Shown here piece by piece: positions 51,504 through 61,700 of a stretch of 64,000 nt of DNA. Position 1 is the stretch's first letter. Every line of letters starts with the position of its first letter. Origin of the DNA: Palsa-343 sp036269135 (GTDB lineage: Bacteria; Acidobacteriota; Terriglobia; Terriglobales; Acidobacteriaceae). The notes under the pieces were generated by a model that saw only the letters and a list, made by a program, of their open reading frames with translations, did not search any database and was not told the origin of the DNA. Where the stretch lies: NCBI GenBank assembly GCA_036269135.1, contig DATASQ010000030.1, positions 62,001-126,000 on the forward strand. Reading direction: 5' to 3'. The position numbers were made by a program, and so were the translations under genes.

Positions 51504-54158
51504 CTACTTCGAAAGGGCCCTGTTCAGCAACTGCTGGAACTGAGGATCGTTCCGCAGGTTATCGAATTCCGGCGAATCGCGGACGATGGACGCCGAGTAC
51601 CCTGCTGTAAACGCCTTTTGCAGCCATTCAAGCGCGTCGCCTTTTTCACCCAGATCGTTATATACCACGGCGGCATTAAAGATCAGGTCCTTGTTGCCCC
51701 GACCGAGATTCAGGGACTGGGCGAGGTGGCCGAGCGCGTCACTCTTGTCGCCGAGCGCTGCATAGATACCGGCGGCGTCGCTCTGGCGCTCGGCGTCCCG
51801 GGGATTCACCTGAAGCTGCCGGTTCACGAGGGTGAGCTGCCTGCGGAATGCATCCTGCGCTTTGGACTTCTGACCGCTGCGCTGGTACGCATCGGCCAGA
51901 TCGCCCCACAGGTCGGGATCGCCTGAATCGTTTTGCACCGCTTCCTGATAGTCACGCGCAGCGTCGGCAAAGCGGCGCGCCTGATAGTAAGCAGTGCCGA
52001 GATTGGCGTATGCGCCTCCGGTGGGATGCAGCCGGACAGAGTCTTCTAACGCCCGGATCGCCTCGGGGTATTTGCCCATGTACAGATAGGTCCCGCCAAG
52101 GTTCGAGTAGTTGTTGTAGCTCTCCGGGGCCAGTTGCACGGCCTGCTGGAACATCTGCGCCGCCCGCCCGTAGTCAGCCTGCTGAAGGTAGAAGATGCCG
52201 AGCTGCTCGCGAACGTAGCTGGAGTTGGGATTCGCGGCAACGGCCTGTTTGTAGACGTTCTCGGCGTCGGCCAGCCGGTTGAGCCTGGCATAGGACGAGG
52301 CGAGACCCACCACGGCGCGCGCGTTCGTGGGATCGAGTTCGATGGCCTTCTGGTATTCCCCGGCCGCCTCCTGGTAGTTGCCGGTGCCCGCATCCACCAG
52401 GCCGAGGCACATATGCCCGTCGGCCCCGGCATTCCCGAGGGCGATCGCCTGGTTGCAGTCCGCCTTCGCTTTCCTCACCCAGTCCGTCTGATGGGTGCCG
52501 ATGTAGTCGTACCATTCGGCCTCGCCGCGCTCGGCGAAAGCCCGTCCAAAGCTCGGATCGAGCTGCAGGGCGCGGTCGACCACCTGAAGAGCGTTGGGGA
52601 TATTGCCCGGCCGCTTGATGTCGCTGAGATATCCCTTGCCTTCCAGGTAGTAGTCATACGCCGCCGGCTGTGTGGTTCCATGCACCGACAGTGCCGCCGC
52701 TTCTTCGGGAAGCAGAGTGATCCTGAGCGACTGAATCACCCCATCGGCGACGCGGTCCTGTAGGGTGAACGGGTCGTCGACGGGCGCGGTGAGGGTCTGC
52801 TCGCTCATCACCTGCGCGTTTTTCGCGCTGGCCAGCGTGTAGGTCACGCGGTTCATCGCCTGCGACTGCTGGACGACGAATTGCAGTGTCATGTTCGCGC
52901 CAAGTTCCTTCAGCGCCTGATCGGGAGCGGCGTTCCGGGCCCGCTCGACGCGAGAAGAGTCGATGACCTGGATGTCGTGGTTCTGGGTCAGGGTCGAGAG
53001 TTTGGCGGCGACGGCGGCGGAAAGCCCATCGGCGAAGGCCGTCAGCTCAGGACTGCTGCCGGCAATCTGCGGCGGAAGCACGGCGAGCCGCGGCGCCGGG
53101 CCTCGAGTCGCCCCTGGACGGCGGCTCTGCCACCACGCCAGCCCTTTCGAGCGAACGCCGGGGATGGTGGCGAGCGCGACGATGAGAATCAGCGCGGCGA
53201 GGCCGGCCGCAATCCCGATGCGGGCTCCCGCGGCGTGCGGCGTTCGACTGACTTTCGCTGGGCGGCCGCCGTCGCGCACCGCTTCCAGATCGCTCTTTAG
53301 CTCCTGCGCCGAGGCATAGCGGCGCGCCGGATTCTTGGCCAGTGCCCGCGCAATGATCGATGAAAGACGCGGCGGAACTTTGACCTTGTTCTGGTCCAGA
53401 ACCACAGCTTCCTGATCGCTGAGGATCTGGGCCGTGGTCACCGTGATGTTGGCGCCCTTGAACGGATGCCGGCTGCCCAGCATTTCGTAGAAGACAATGC
53501 CCAGCGCGAAGATGTCGGCGCCCAGCCCCGGAGTTTCACCCCGGAGAACTTCAGGCGCCATATACACCGGGGTGCCGGCGAGGACGCCGGGGCCGAGCAG
53601 GGTGCGGACCGTCGCCGTCGCGCTGAAAGCATCGCCGCCCCCCAGCTGCCGCGCCACCCCGAAATCCAGCAGCTTCACCTGGCCGTCCGGCTTCAGCATG
53701 ATGTTTTCCGGCTTCACGTCGCCATGCAGAATGCCGCGGGCGTGCGCGGCAATCAGCGCATCCGCACACTGAATGGCGATGGGAAAGAAGCGGTCGAGGG
53801 GCATGGGCGCGCCCAGCTCCGCGCGCAGGGTCGAGCCCTCGACGTACTCCATGACCAGCAGAACGTCGCCCTGATCCTCAATCACGTCGTAGATCGCCGC
53901 GATATTGGCATGATTAAGGGCCGAAGCCCGCCGGCCCTCGCGCAGAAACAGTTCCCGGGCCGCCGGCGTGATGCCCTCGCGCCACGCCATGCGCTTCAGA
54001 GCGATCGTGCGCTCCAGTTTTGTGTCCTGCGCGCGATACACCTCGCCCATGCCGCCGGCGCCCAGCCGCGCCAGAACCCGAAAACGATCGGCGACCATCC
54101 CGGTCAGCTCGACCTGGGTGGGCGGCGGTGTTTTCACCTGATCAGAGAAATCCGGCAT
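51504..54158 (-). CDS. Transmembrane Ser/Thr protein kinase with TPR extracytoplasmic domain
   Basis: An 884-aa PknB-type kinase. Kinase domain ~26-295: glycine loop LGAGGMGEVY, catalytic Lys K55 (IALKRM), HGDVKPEN (145-152), DFG (165-167) and APEV (201-204). The catalytic loop has H-G-D rather than H-R-D, i.e. a non-RD arrangement. One TM helix (~313-334) is followed by a beta-rich/TolB-N-like region (~345-500) and then ~10 TPR units to the C-terminus (LGQ/LGSAYYQARRFADAARDYQEA-type repeats). The TPR part would lie outside the membrane. It is upstream of the two-repeat protein and downstream of the antiporter module on the same strand. Confidence 0.92.
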   Translation of the reverse strand: MPDFSDQVKTPPPTQVELTGMVADRFRVLARLGAGGMGEVYRAQDTKLERTIALKRMAWREGITPAARELFLREGRRASALNHANIAAIYDVIEDQGDVLLVMEYVEGSTLRAELGAPMPLDRFFPIAIQCADALIAAHARGILHGDVKPENIMLKPDGQVKLLDFGVARQLGGGDAFSATATVRTLLGPGVLAGTPVYMAPEVLRGETPGLGADIFALGIVFYEMLGSRHPFKGANITVTTAQILSDQEAVVLDQNKVKVPPRLSSIIARALAKNPARRYASAQELKSDLEAVRDGGRPAKVSRTPHAAGARIGIAAGLAALILIVALATIPGVRSKGLAWWQSRRPGATRGPAPRLAVLPPQIAGSSPELTAFADGLSAAVAAKLSTLTQNHDIQVIDSSRVERARNAAPDQALKELGANMTLQFVVQQSQAMNRVTYTLASAKNAQVMSEQTLTAPVDDPFTLQDRVADGVIQSLRITLLPEEAAALSVHGTTQPAAYDYYLEGKGYLSDIKRPGNIPNALQVVDRALQLDPSFGRAFAERGEAEWYDYIGTHQTDWVRKAKADCNQAIALGNAGADGHMCLGLVDAGTGNYQEAAGEYQKAIELDPTNARAVVGLASSYARLNRLADAENVYKQAVAANPNSSYVREQLGIFYLQQADYGRAAQMFQQAVQLAPESYNNYSNLGGTYLYMGKYPEAIRALEDSVRLHPTGGAYANLGTAYYQARRFADAARDYQEAVQNDSGDPDLWGDLADAYQRSGQKSKAQDAFRRQLTLVNRQLQVNPRDAERQSDAAGIYAALGDKSDALGHLAQSLNLGRGNKDLIFNAAVVYNDLGEKGDALEWLQKAFTAGYSASIVRDSPEFDNLRNDPQFQQLLNRALSK

Positions 54159-54304
54159 AGGGAGGCGAGTCCGTTCCAGCCTGTTGCGCTCATCCTACAT
54201 GGATTAGACGACAGCGGGCACCCGTGTAACCAGCCCTCTTGCGCCGCGCCCGCAGCCGCCATCGTCGGCGGACAGCACTTCTGGCCGTCCAGAACCGGCG
54301 CAGT

Positions 54305-56089
54305 TTAGATTCCCAGCCAAAAGGCAGCGGCGCCGAGGATCGCAAAGCCCACGGTCAGCCACGCCACATAATCCCCGGGATGCCCGCTCTGCAGCGACCG
54401 CACCGGATCCATCGAGCCCTCGAGATGGGACGGCCACCGCAACCGCCGCGGAACCTTCAGGTGCTGCACCGCCCAAACCGCCAGCCCCGCAGCCAGTCCG
54501 GCCCGCAGCAGTCCGAAGAGCAAATCCGGTTCGAGCGGCTCCTTCGCAGCGGTCAGCATCTTCATCGCCGTCGCCGACGCGTACACCGCATGCGCGTAGC
54601 TGCGGAAGTCGAGAAACCGCACCGCCGACGAATACGCAGCGTTCGTAAACGCAGGCCAAAACGTCAGGGCGACCGCGGTTCCAATGCAAAGCAGCGGCGG
54701 GAAAAAGAGAAACCACGGGATGCGCTGGCTGTCCGCGTCCGTCTCCGGTGTCTCGTCCACTTCGGCCGATTTGTCGGTGGGGCCCCGATCGCCGATGCCA
54801 TAGAACACCCGCAGTCCCACGCGGATGACCGCCCCTCCGGTCAATACGCCGGCGATAAGAAAGATGCCTTCCGTCCACGGCGCCCGGCTCGTCACTCTCG
54901 CTTCTCCCGCATATAGCGCGAATCCCGGCGCGGCGGCCAGTCCCAGTCCGCCCAGCATCCACAGCACCGCGGTCCAGGGCAGCGCTTTTCCCCGCCCGAA
55001 GAGCGCCGGCTCGCTGATCGTCCGGAAGCGGTGCAGCAGGATTCCTGCCGTAAAGAACAGCGCCGCCTTGATCAGCCCGTGCGCCACCAGATACAGAAAC
55101 AATCCCGTCAAAGCATCCTTGCTCCACAGCCCGAACGCCAGCGTCATCAGGCCCGTGTGGCTGATGGTGGAAAATGCCAGCATCCGCTTCACGTGATGCT
55201 CGGCAAAACACATCATGCCGCCCCACAGCGCCGTAACAGCGCCGCTCCCCACAAACAGCCAGTGCACCTGCGTAGGAGCGAAGCTTCCCTGAAAGACCGT
55301 GGCGTAGACCCGCATCGCCCCAAACAGGCCAAAAGGCACCATAATTCCGGAGAAGAGAACGCAAACAGAGGTGGGCGCAACCGCATGCGCATCCGGCAGC
55401 CAGAAGTGGAACGGCACGGCAGCCGCCTTCACCAGAAAGCCGGTCATCAGAAACACAAATGCCGCCAGCACCAGGCGGTCATGGCGCCCTGTCAGCAGCA
55501 AGCCGATCTGCGCCAGGTTCAGCGCGCCGGTCGTCGAGTACAGCATCCCGATGCCGGTCAGCATCATGAAAGCCGCCACCGTATTCGTCACGGCGAAGTT
55601 AAATGCGCCCGCCAGCGGCGCCGGTTCCTGGGTTTTCAGGCCGCACAGAGCAAACGCTGCCGTGCTCATCAGCTCGAAAAAGACAAACATGTTGAACAGA
55701 TCGCCCGTCACCGCGAAGCCGCTCATGGCCCCAAGGAAAACCAGCATCAGCGGGTGGTAATGCCCGCCTCCGTGCTCGGCATATTTCCACGAATAGAGCA
55801 GCGACAGGGTCGCCAGCAGACCGGTCAGCGCGGCCACCGCGCATCCCGCTCCATCCATGACAAAGCCGATTCCCAATGCCATGTGCCCCCGCGGATACCA
55901 GTCGCCGAACCAGTACACCTGCGTCCGCGCCAGCGCATGAATCGTCCAGGCCGATGCCAGAACGAAGTTATTCAGCCCGGTCAGAACGGAAACCAGATCG
56001 GCGAGCCAGCGCGGAATCAGCTTGCGAAAGCCCTCCAGAAAACCAGCGACGATCAGGGGAATCACAATGAGCAGGGCCGGAGAAGGCAT
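54305..56089 (-). CDS. mrpD: Mrp/Mbh-type antiporter large subunit D (MrpD/MbhH-like)
   Basis: A 594-aa protein with ~14 TM helices of the proton-translocating NuoL/M/N-antiporter family. Key residues: Glu in FFELMSTAAFAL (TM5) and Lys in GFLVKAAAVPFHFWLPDAHAVAPT (TM7), plus further Lys in HGLIKAALFF (TM12-like). It translocates H+/Na+ and is here the only large antiporter-like subunit of the operon. Transcribed after the C subunit with a 6-bp gap; last gene of the antiporter module. Confidence 0.93.
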   Translation of the reverse strand: MPSPALLIVIPLIVAGFLEGFRKLIPRWLADLVSVLTGLNNFVLASAWTIHALARTQVYWFGDWYPRGHMALGIGFVMDGAGCAVAALTGLLATLSLLYSWKYAEHGGGHYHPLMLVFLGAMSGFAVTGDLFNMFVFFELMSTAAFALCGLKTQEPAPLAGAFNFAVTNTVAAFMMLTGIGMLYSTTGALNLAQIGLLLTGRHDRLVLAAFVFLMTGFLVKAAAVPFHFWLPDAHAVAPTSVCVLFSGIMVPFGLFGAMRVYATVFQGSFAPTQVHWLFVGSGAVTALWGGMMCFAEHHVKRMLAFSTISHTGLMTLAFGLWSKDALTGLFLYLVAHGLIKAALFFTAGILLHRFRTISEPALFGRGKALPWTAVLWMLGGLGLAAAPGFALYAGEARVTSRAPWTEGIFLIAGVLTGGAVIRVGLRVFYGIGDRGPTDKSAEVDETPETDADSQRIPWFLFFPPLLCIGTAVALTFWPAFTNAAYSSAVRFLDFRSYAHAVYASATAMKMLTAAKEPLEPDLLFGLLRAGLAAGLAVWAVQHLKVPRRLRWPSHLEGSMDPVRSLQSGHPGDYVAWLTVGFAILGAAAFWLGI

Positions 56090-56095
56090 TCGCGG

Positions 56096-56443
56096 TTACC
56101 CTCGCATAAAGCGCAGATCGTCAGGGCTGGTGGTGCCGCCTTTTTCGAAGGCCTTCACCACCATCGCCAGCAGCAGGGCCACCACCGTCGTTTCCACAAC
56201 GATATCGGTCAGCATCAGCGACTGCACCACAGGGTCCACCGTCACCACCCCGGGAGAAATCCCGGCGAACACCGGCGCATAGCCGCCCGCCCGGAATCCG
56301 ATCGCCAGCAGCAGCACATAAGTCGAGCTCTGCAGAATAGTGAGGCAGATGACGGTGTGTACCAGATGACGGCTGCGCACAATACCGTAAAGGCCGCACA
56401 GGAAAATCCACGCCGCAATGTAATAAGGAAAGTCCGCCAGCAC
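56096..56443 (-). CDS. mrpC: Mrp/Mbh antiporter subunit C (NuoK-like)
   Basis: A 115-aa three-TM membrane protein of the NuoK/MrpC family: YYIAAWIFLCGLYGIVRSRHLVHTVICLTILQSS, then DPVVQSLMLTDIVVETTVVALLLAMVVKA with the conserved TDIVVE-type motif. Starts at GTG (56443), 3 bp after the B subunit stop. Confidence 0.92.
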   Translation of the reverse strand: MLADFPYYIAAWIFLCGLYGIVRSRHLVHTVICLTILQSSTYVLLLAIGFRAGGYAPVFAGISPGVVTVDPVVQSLMLTDIVVETTVVALLLAMVVKAFEKGGTTSPDDLRFMRG

Positions 56444-56446
56444 AGG

Positions 56447-57217
56447 TCAGTCCTCCTCATTCCTGCTGCGAGAAAGGATCTCGCGCAGATATTCATAAGT
56501 AAGTCCCATGAAAGCCGCTGCTACCTCCAGCCCCACGCACGCGCTGATCAGAGCGATCGTCCCCGACGAGAAAATGTCGCCGGTCGTTCCCAGTGGCAGC
56601 ATGTTCGTCAGAAAAGGCAGCCCCAGAGCCAGCGCGCCGACGCCGATGAGCGCATACGCCGAAGCGCCCACCGATTCCAGAAAGTCCGCAATCGGATGAG
56701 AGATAATTCGCTCGAACGCCTCCGTGTTTTCCGCGACGTAGAGCAGCATGGGCGCCGCCGCCACAATCAACCCTCCCTGAAAGCCGCCCCCCGGCGTCAA
56801 TTGTCCGTGCGTCCCAATGTAGATCCCGAAAAGAACGGAAAATCCGAACATCGCCGTGGTGAACACCTGCACCGTCTCGCTCAGCGCCGCCCGGTCCTGG
56901 AAGGAAGCTGGATTTTCTCCCTCTTCGAATTTCTTTTTCTTTTCCTCCGATTCCGGCCGCAGCAGAAGGGTCACGCCGGTCACCGCGCTGAACAGGATGA
57001 ACTCCTCGCCCAGCGTATCGAACCCGCGATAGTCGTAAGTTATTGCGTTCACCACGTCCGTCGCATGTCTCTGGAACACCACCAGCCCCGCGATCACGTC
57101 GCCATAGGGGCCGCGATAAGTGCCCCACGCCGGCATGTTGAGAATCCCAGCGGTATAGATAGCCGCCAGACCCACGGCCCCGGCAAGAAACAACAGCAAT
57201 CGCCGTTTCTCACTCAT
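56447..57217 (-). CDS. mrpB: Mrp/Mbh antiporter subunit B fused with an MbhE-like segment
   Basis: A 256-aa protein. The N-terminal ~90 residues (with GFDTLGEEFILFSAVTGVTLLLR) match the MbhE/C-terminal MrpA segment, whose hallmark is D-T-x-G-E. A charged cytoplasmic linker (SEEKKKKFEEGENP) leads to the MnhB domain (VQVFTTAMFGFSVLFGIYIGTHGQLTPGGGFQGG). In Pyrococcus Mbh these are two genes (mbhE, mbhF); here they are one. Overlaps the DUF4040 gene by 8 bp. Confidence 0.88.
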   Translation of the reverse strand: MSEKRRLLLFLAGAVGLAAIYTAGILNMPAWGTYRGPYGDVIAGLVVFQRHATDVVNAITYDYRGFDTLGEEFILFSAVTGVTLLLRPESEEKKKKFEEGENPASFQDRAALSETVQVFTTAMFGFSVLFGIYIGTHGQLTPGGGFQGGLIVAAAPMLLYVAENTEAFERIISHPIADFLESVGASAYALIGVGALALGLPFLTNMLPLGTTGDIFSSGTIALISACVGLEVAAAFMGLTYEYLREILSRSRNEED

Positions 57218-57482
57218 GGGATTTTTCTTTCTCCCCCTTGCCCAAAGCCGCCCGGTGCTTCATGCGCGTCAGCGCCAGCATCACCATCAGCGGCAGAGCC
57301 ATCGCTCCCACGGTGATCTGCGAGAGCGCCACATCCGGGGCCTGGAAGATGAAGAACATCAGCCCCAGCAGCAGCCCGTAAAACGAGAGCGCCAGCACCT
57401 GATTCCGCACGTCGTCGGTCCGCACAATCGCGAATGCGCTCGCGGCAATGAGAATCAGCAGTCCTGCGCCCCAGAATCTCAT
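57210..57482 (-). CDS. DUF4040/MbhD-like antiporter subunit
   Basis: A 90-aa three-TM protein: LILIASAFAIVRTDDVRNQVLALSFYGLLLGLMFFIFQAPDVALSQITVGAMALPLMVMLALT. The FQAPDVALSQITVGA signature is that of DUF4040/MbhD, equivalent to a C-terminal part of MrpA. Overlaps MrpG (ATGA) and the B subunit. Together with the MbhE part of the next gene it supplies the MrpA C-terminal portion without the MrpA antiporter core. Confidence 0.9.
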   Translation of the reverse strand: MRFWGAGLLILIAASAFAIVRTDDVRNQVLALSFYGLLLGLMFFIFQAPDVALSQITVGAMALPLMVMLALTRMKHRAALGKGEKEKSHE

Positions 57483-57826
57483 CGTGCCGGCTTACCTCCC
57501 AGGAACTCCACATCCGCATCCTGCGGACACGGCTCCCAGTGCCCCTTTTCGCGCTCGCGGAAGGCCCGTGCCGCCGCATGGGTTCCCACTGCATTCGAGG
57601 CCACCAGCACGATAAAAATGATGACGCATTTCCAGCTCGCCTCCGAAGAGCCCGTCTGCACGAAAACCGCCGCCGTGAGCATTCCCATCCCGACAATTGC
57701 CGGCGGACCCAGATAGTGCAGGGCCTGGTAAGGATCGCGCATCCGCACCATCCCCAGCACTCCCACCCAGCACGCCAGCACGGTCAGCGCCAGCAGCACA
57801 TCCACCGCAATTGCCTGCGCGCTCAC
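57479..57826 (-). CDS. mrpG: Mrp/Mbh antiporter subunit G
   Basis: A 115-aa protein; the start is the GTG at 57826, overlapping the F stop (GTGA). The longer frame to 58024 has no antiporter character. Three hydrophobic segments (VLLALTVLACWVGVLGMVRMRDPYQALHYLGPPAIVGM is MnhG-specific). Small membrane subunit needed for complex assembly in Mrp systems. Confidence 0.9.
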   Translation of the reverse strand: MSAQAIAVDVLLALTVLACWVGVLGMVRMRDPYQALHYLGPPAIVGMGMLTAAVFVQTGSSEASWKCVIIFIVLVASNAVGTHAAARAFREREKGHWEPCPQDADVEFLGGKPAR

Positions 57827-58074
57827 AGATGCTTCTCCAGAAAACGCGCAAATACCACGCCGGCTCCGAATGTGAGCATGGCCAGCGCGAGCGGCAGGTC
57901 CATAAAGGGGGGCCGGCCATAGCCGATGGTCAGCAGCACCAGTTCCACGACAATGATGATGCCCGTCATCTCCAGCCCCACCAGCCGTCGCTCCGGCGTT
58001 CCGCGCAGGCACGACCAGGCGCACGGAATCAGACAGAATCCGGTCGCCACTGCGCTCGCCAGCCAGGGAGTCAC
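57823..58074 (-). CDS. mrpF: Mrp/Mbh antiporter subunit F
   Basis: An 83-aa membrane protein with three hydrophobic segments, including LEMTGIIIVVELVLLTIGYGRPPFMDL and ALAMLTFGAGVVFARFLE, consistent with MnhF. Its start overlaps the E stop (ATGA) and its stop overlaps G. Confidence 0.88.
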   Translation of the reverse strand: MTPWLASAVATGFCLIPCAWSCLRGTPERRLVGLEMTGIIIVVELVLLTIGYGRPPFMDLPLALAMLTFGAGVVFARFLEKHL

Positions 58075-58571
58075 TGCGCCCCTCCCGCTCCCAGGCGCTG
58101 GATGATCCGCGGCACCGAGTCCGCCTGGATCTGGTGGAACAGCATCTGACCTCGCTCCCGGTCGACGCCGATCACAAGGAGGTTAGGAGAAACCGTCGCA
58201 TACGCCGTCGCAAGAACACGCCGAGCGGTTCCGCGTCCGGTATCGGCATTTTGCAGCCATGGCGTTGACCGGAAAAGCGAAGGCGCGCGCTTTCCTGCCA
58301 GATCCTGCAGCAGAACCCAGGTGACCAGGGCAACGTCGACGGTCGCGTTGAACGGCAGACGCCAGATCTCCGCCATTTCGGAGAGCGTGGGCCGAAACTT
58401 CAGCGGCAGCTTGCGTACCGTGAAGAGACAAAAAGCCACCGAGAGCAAGGTGGCCGCGAGGCCGACCATCAACTCATGCGAGTGAAAGCCGGCGACACAC
58501 ACAATCCAGAAAGCATCCAGCACAACAGCAAGCAGAATTGCCTGAAAGGCATACCGGCCATACCTTTTCAT
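58071..58571 (-). CDS. mrpE: Mrp/Mbh antiporter subunit E
   Basis: A 166-aa protein of the MnhE family: two N-terminal TM helices (YAFQAILLAVVLDAFWIVCVAG, LMVGLAATLLSVAFCLFTVRKL) and a soluble beta-rich C-terminal part (RRVLATAYATVSPNLLVIGVDRERGQMLFHQIQ). First gene of the antiporter module; about 130 bp downstream of the third TonB-dependent receptor, separated by a hairpin. Confidence 0.9.
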   Translation of the reverse strand: MKRYGRYAFQAILLAVVLDAFWIVCVAGFHSHELMVGLAATLLSVAFCLFTVRKLPLKFRPTLSEMAEIWRLPFNATVDVALVTWVLLQDLAGKRAPSLFRSTPWLQNADTGRGTARRVLATAYATVSPNLLVIGVDRERGQMLFHQIQADSVPRIIQRLGAGGAQ

Positions 58572-58661
58572 GCCCCATTGGAGAGGACAGAGCCGCAGGG
58601 GGATGCCCGTCCTCGGAAGCCAATGAATGACTTCCGGCGGGGTCCCCCTCTTTTCCGATTC

Positions 58662-58693
58662 AGCCGCGATCAGGCATGGGCCCGATCGCGGCT
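58662..58693. terminator. Perfect 10-bp hairpin between the third receptor and the antiporter module
   Basis: AGCCGCGATC (58662-58671) and GATCGCGGCT (58684-58693) are exact reverse complements around a 12-nt loop, 8 bp after the stop codon of the receptor gene. No clear U-run lies on the minus strand. Likely a terminator or 3'-end hairpin insulating the antiporter genes from the receptor. Confidence 0.65.
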
Positions 58694-58700
58694 CTCGTGC

Positions 58701-61700
58701 TCAGAACTCCAGACGCACATCCACCTGGCCGGTGCGTGCTCCTCCGAAATCCGCTCCGATGGTGTTGGTGATCTGGCCGAAGCTGGGCGAGCTGATGTTC
58801 ATATTCGGATCGCCCAGGTTGGTATGGTTCAGGATGTTGGTGAAAGTCCCCTCGGCGCGCAGCTGAATGCCTTCGGCGATGGCGAAGCTCTTGCTGAGCC
58901 CCGTGGAGAGGTTGAACAGGCCAGGTCCCGGAGCCGGACCCGCCTGCGCATTCCCGAAGCGGCCGATCGGCAGCGGCACCGGGCCCGATCCGCTGCCCGT
59001 GGTGCACGGCGTGCCCGGCTGCCAGCCGGTATAGCCCGGGCAGGTGAAGACCTGCCGGTTGTACCAGCCCAGCCGCGTGCGCCCGCGGCTCATGCTCTCG
59101 CCGGCCGCCTTGTCGGGCGGCTGCGAGCGATGGCCGGGATCGAAGCCGGCCGCGCTGCTGTTCAGCCCGGAGCCCGTGCCGGAAGGATCGCCTTCCCCAC
59201 TGGGGAAGTAAGGCGATTCAAACGGGCCGGATTGCACGGTGAGGATGTTGGAGAGCTGCCATCCCCCCACCGCGAGATCGGCCAACCGATTGATGCCCGA
59301 CCCGAACATCCGCCCGCGCCCGAAGGGCAGCGCGTACAGCATGGTGGTGTTCCACTTAAGCCGCCGCGAGCCGTAGACGTTGCCGAAGTCCGCATGACGG
59401 TCGAGGATGGAGGTGGCGCGATTACCGCCGCCTTCCCCCGCGAATCCCAGGTTGCCCGGTCCCTGGTTATCCGCCAGCGACTTAGCCCAGGTAAACAGCG
59501 AGTCGAATTCGAGGCCGTTCTGCAGCCGATGCTTGCCTTCTGCCTGGAAGGAGTTATAGCTGGCGTTGGAGCTGGTCATGCGGTTGTTAATGCGGCCCCA
59601 GTTGGGAAACTTCCGATCCGTGATGGGCGCATCGTAGGCAGAGAGCGTGGTGGAGAAGGGCAGGGTATTTTCGTCCGGAGCCCAGACTTCATGGTGCGTC
59701 TCCGAGCCGATGTAGGACACGCGGCCGGCATAACCTGAGCCGAAGTCGCGCTCCACGCTGCCGACCCACTGGACCGTGTAGGGATCCTGCCAGTTGATGC
59801 TGTTGGCTGTCCCGAAATAATCCGTCCCATAGCAGTTAGCGCAGCCAGAACTACCCGCTCCCGCATAAATTTGCGGCCACTGGTAGCCAATGGCATGGGT
59901 GGTGGGATTGTAGGTGTTTACAAACTGCTGCGTCTGCGCCTGTACGGTGCCGGTAAGGGAATAGAAGCTGGAACCGAGCATGTTGATGTTATAGAGCCCG
60001 GCGCCCCCGCTGACGACCCAGCGATCGCTTGCCGATGGCCGAAAGGCAAAGCCGAGGCGAGGCAGGAAGCGGAGGTGAGGATACTTCTTAAGCCCGTCGG
60101 GATATCCGGCGGTGTCGTTCCCCTCCACCGGCATGCAGCTGGCGCCGTTGATGGTGGCGCTGTTGGTCTGCGTAACGCCGTCGGGATCGCACGCGTTGGC
60201 GCTGGCCAGATAGGACTGTGCCAGCAGCGCCTGTTTGCCCTGCGGATAAATGACCCGGCCCGACAGTCCGTAGGTCGAGTCGAAGTTGCCGATATCGCCG
60301 TACCGGTCGTAATAGCCGGGATGCAGCTCGTAGCGCAGGCCGTAGGTGAGAGTCAGCCGCGGCGTGGCGCGCCACTCATCCTGCGCGAATGCCGCGTAGT
60401 GATGGGAGAGGCCGTCGTTGTCCTGGCGGACGACGTCGTAAAAGGTCTGGTCGGGCGTACCAATGAGAAAGTCGGCGAAATCCACGCCGGTAAAGAGACC
60501 GGTGCTGCCGCTGGTGTTGAAGGTATAGGTTCCGTAGTTATCGGAGCCGTTGAATCCCAGCGGCGTGATCGCTTCGAGCGTCTGGACATCGGCGCCAAAC
60601 TTAAAGATGTGCTTCCCGCGCGTCCAGATGAAGGTGTCCGTGTAATCCCACGTCTTCGACTGGCTCAGGCCGGTAAGACGATCGGCATTGAGGTTCTGGA
60701 TGAAGTTGAAGTCCATTTCCGGGATGCCGTTGTAGAAGAGGTTCTGCAGCCCCTGCCAACCCTGCGCATTCGTCCACGCCAGCCCGTTAAAGCTGTTCTG
60801 CGACCCGGAGGTATAGAACGTGAAGCCGACGGCGGCTTCGTTGACCATGCGCGAATTGAGCGTCCAGTTCGTGTCGATGCGCATGCGCCGGTCGTTGCTC
60901 GTGTCCACGCTGGACGGCAGATTCAGGATCTGGGTGCTGTTCGTGGGGAAATCCTTCCAGGTAAAGCTGCCCCATACGAGAAACTTCTGGTTGGCGCCGA
61001 TGTACTGGTCGCCGCGGACGTCGAACTGGTCGGAATGCCCGCTGGAGTCGGCGTTGTGCTCATAGTTCGCGGTGTTGTCGTCGGTGTAGAGGGAGGGATC
61101 GCCGATGTTTGGATCCGGATAAAACTGCTTCAGCACATTCTGCGCGATCTGGCTGATCCTGGCCGAGGGAATCTGCGTCCCCCAGCTGCTGCCGTCGTAA
61201 GGATCGCTCAGTCCGGTGAACGTAGATGACGCGTATTTAGAGAAGTTGCCCTGCTTCATCAGCGTGCTGGGAACCTTCTCGAGAATAGTAGTCTGCGCGG
61301 GATGGCGCCAGCCTTCGTAAGCGCCGAAGAAGAAGGTGCGTTTGCGGCCGTTGTAGAGATGCGGGAAGACAACCGGGCCGCCGGCGCTGGCCCCGAAGGT
61401 CTTGCCCTGCAGGCTGGGCTTGGTGGTGGTAATGGGATAGGTGTACGGAATAGCGTCGAAGTTAGAACTCTGATAGTAGAAGTAACCCGTGCCGTGCAGG
61501 CTGTTAGTGCCGCTGCGGGTGGTGACGACTACCTGGGCGGGATCGCCGTATTCGGCATTGGCCAGCACGCCATCGGCCCGAATTTCGGAGATGGACTCCG
61601 AAGAGGGAAAGGCATCGCCGATAACGCTGCTGCCCGACGGGTTCTTGAGGGTCATGCCATCCACAGTCACCTCAAGCTGGTAAGGCAAAGAGCCCTGCAG

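Noticed and set aside
55031..57316. 761-codon rightward frame across the antiporter genes
   Set aside because: Antisense to four well-recognised antiporter genes with overlapping start/stop codons; strongly basic, Gln/His-rich product.
59871..61229. 452-codon rightward frame across the third receptor gene
   Set aside because: Antisense to an intact TonB-dependent receptor; Val/Arg/Gly-rich with no recognisable fold.
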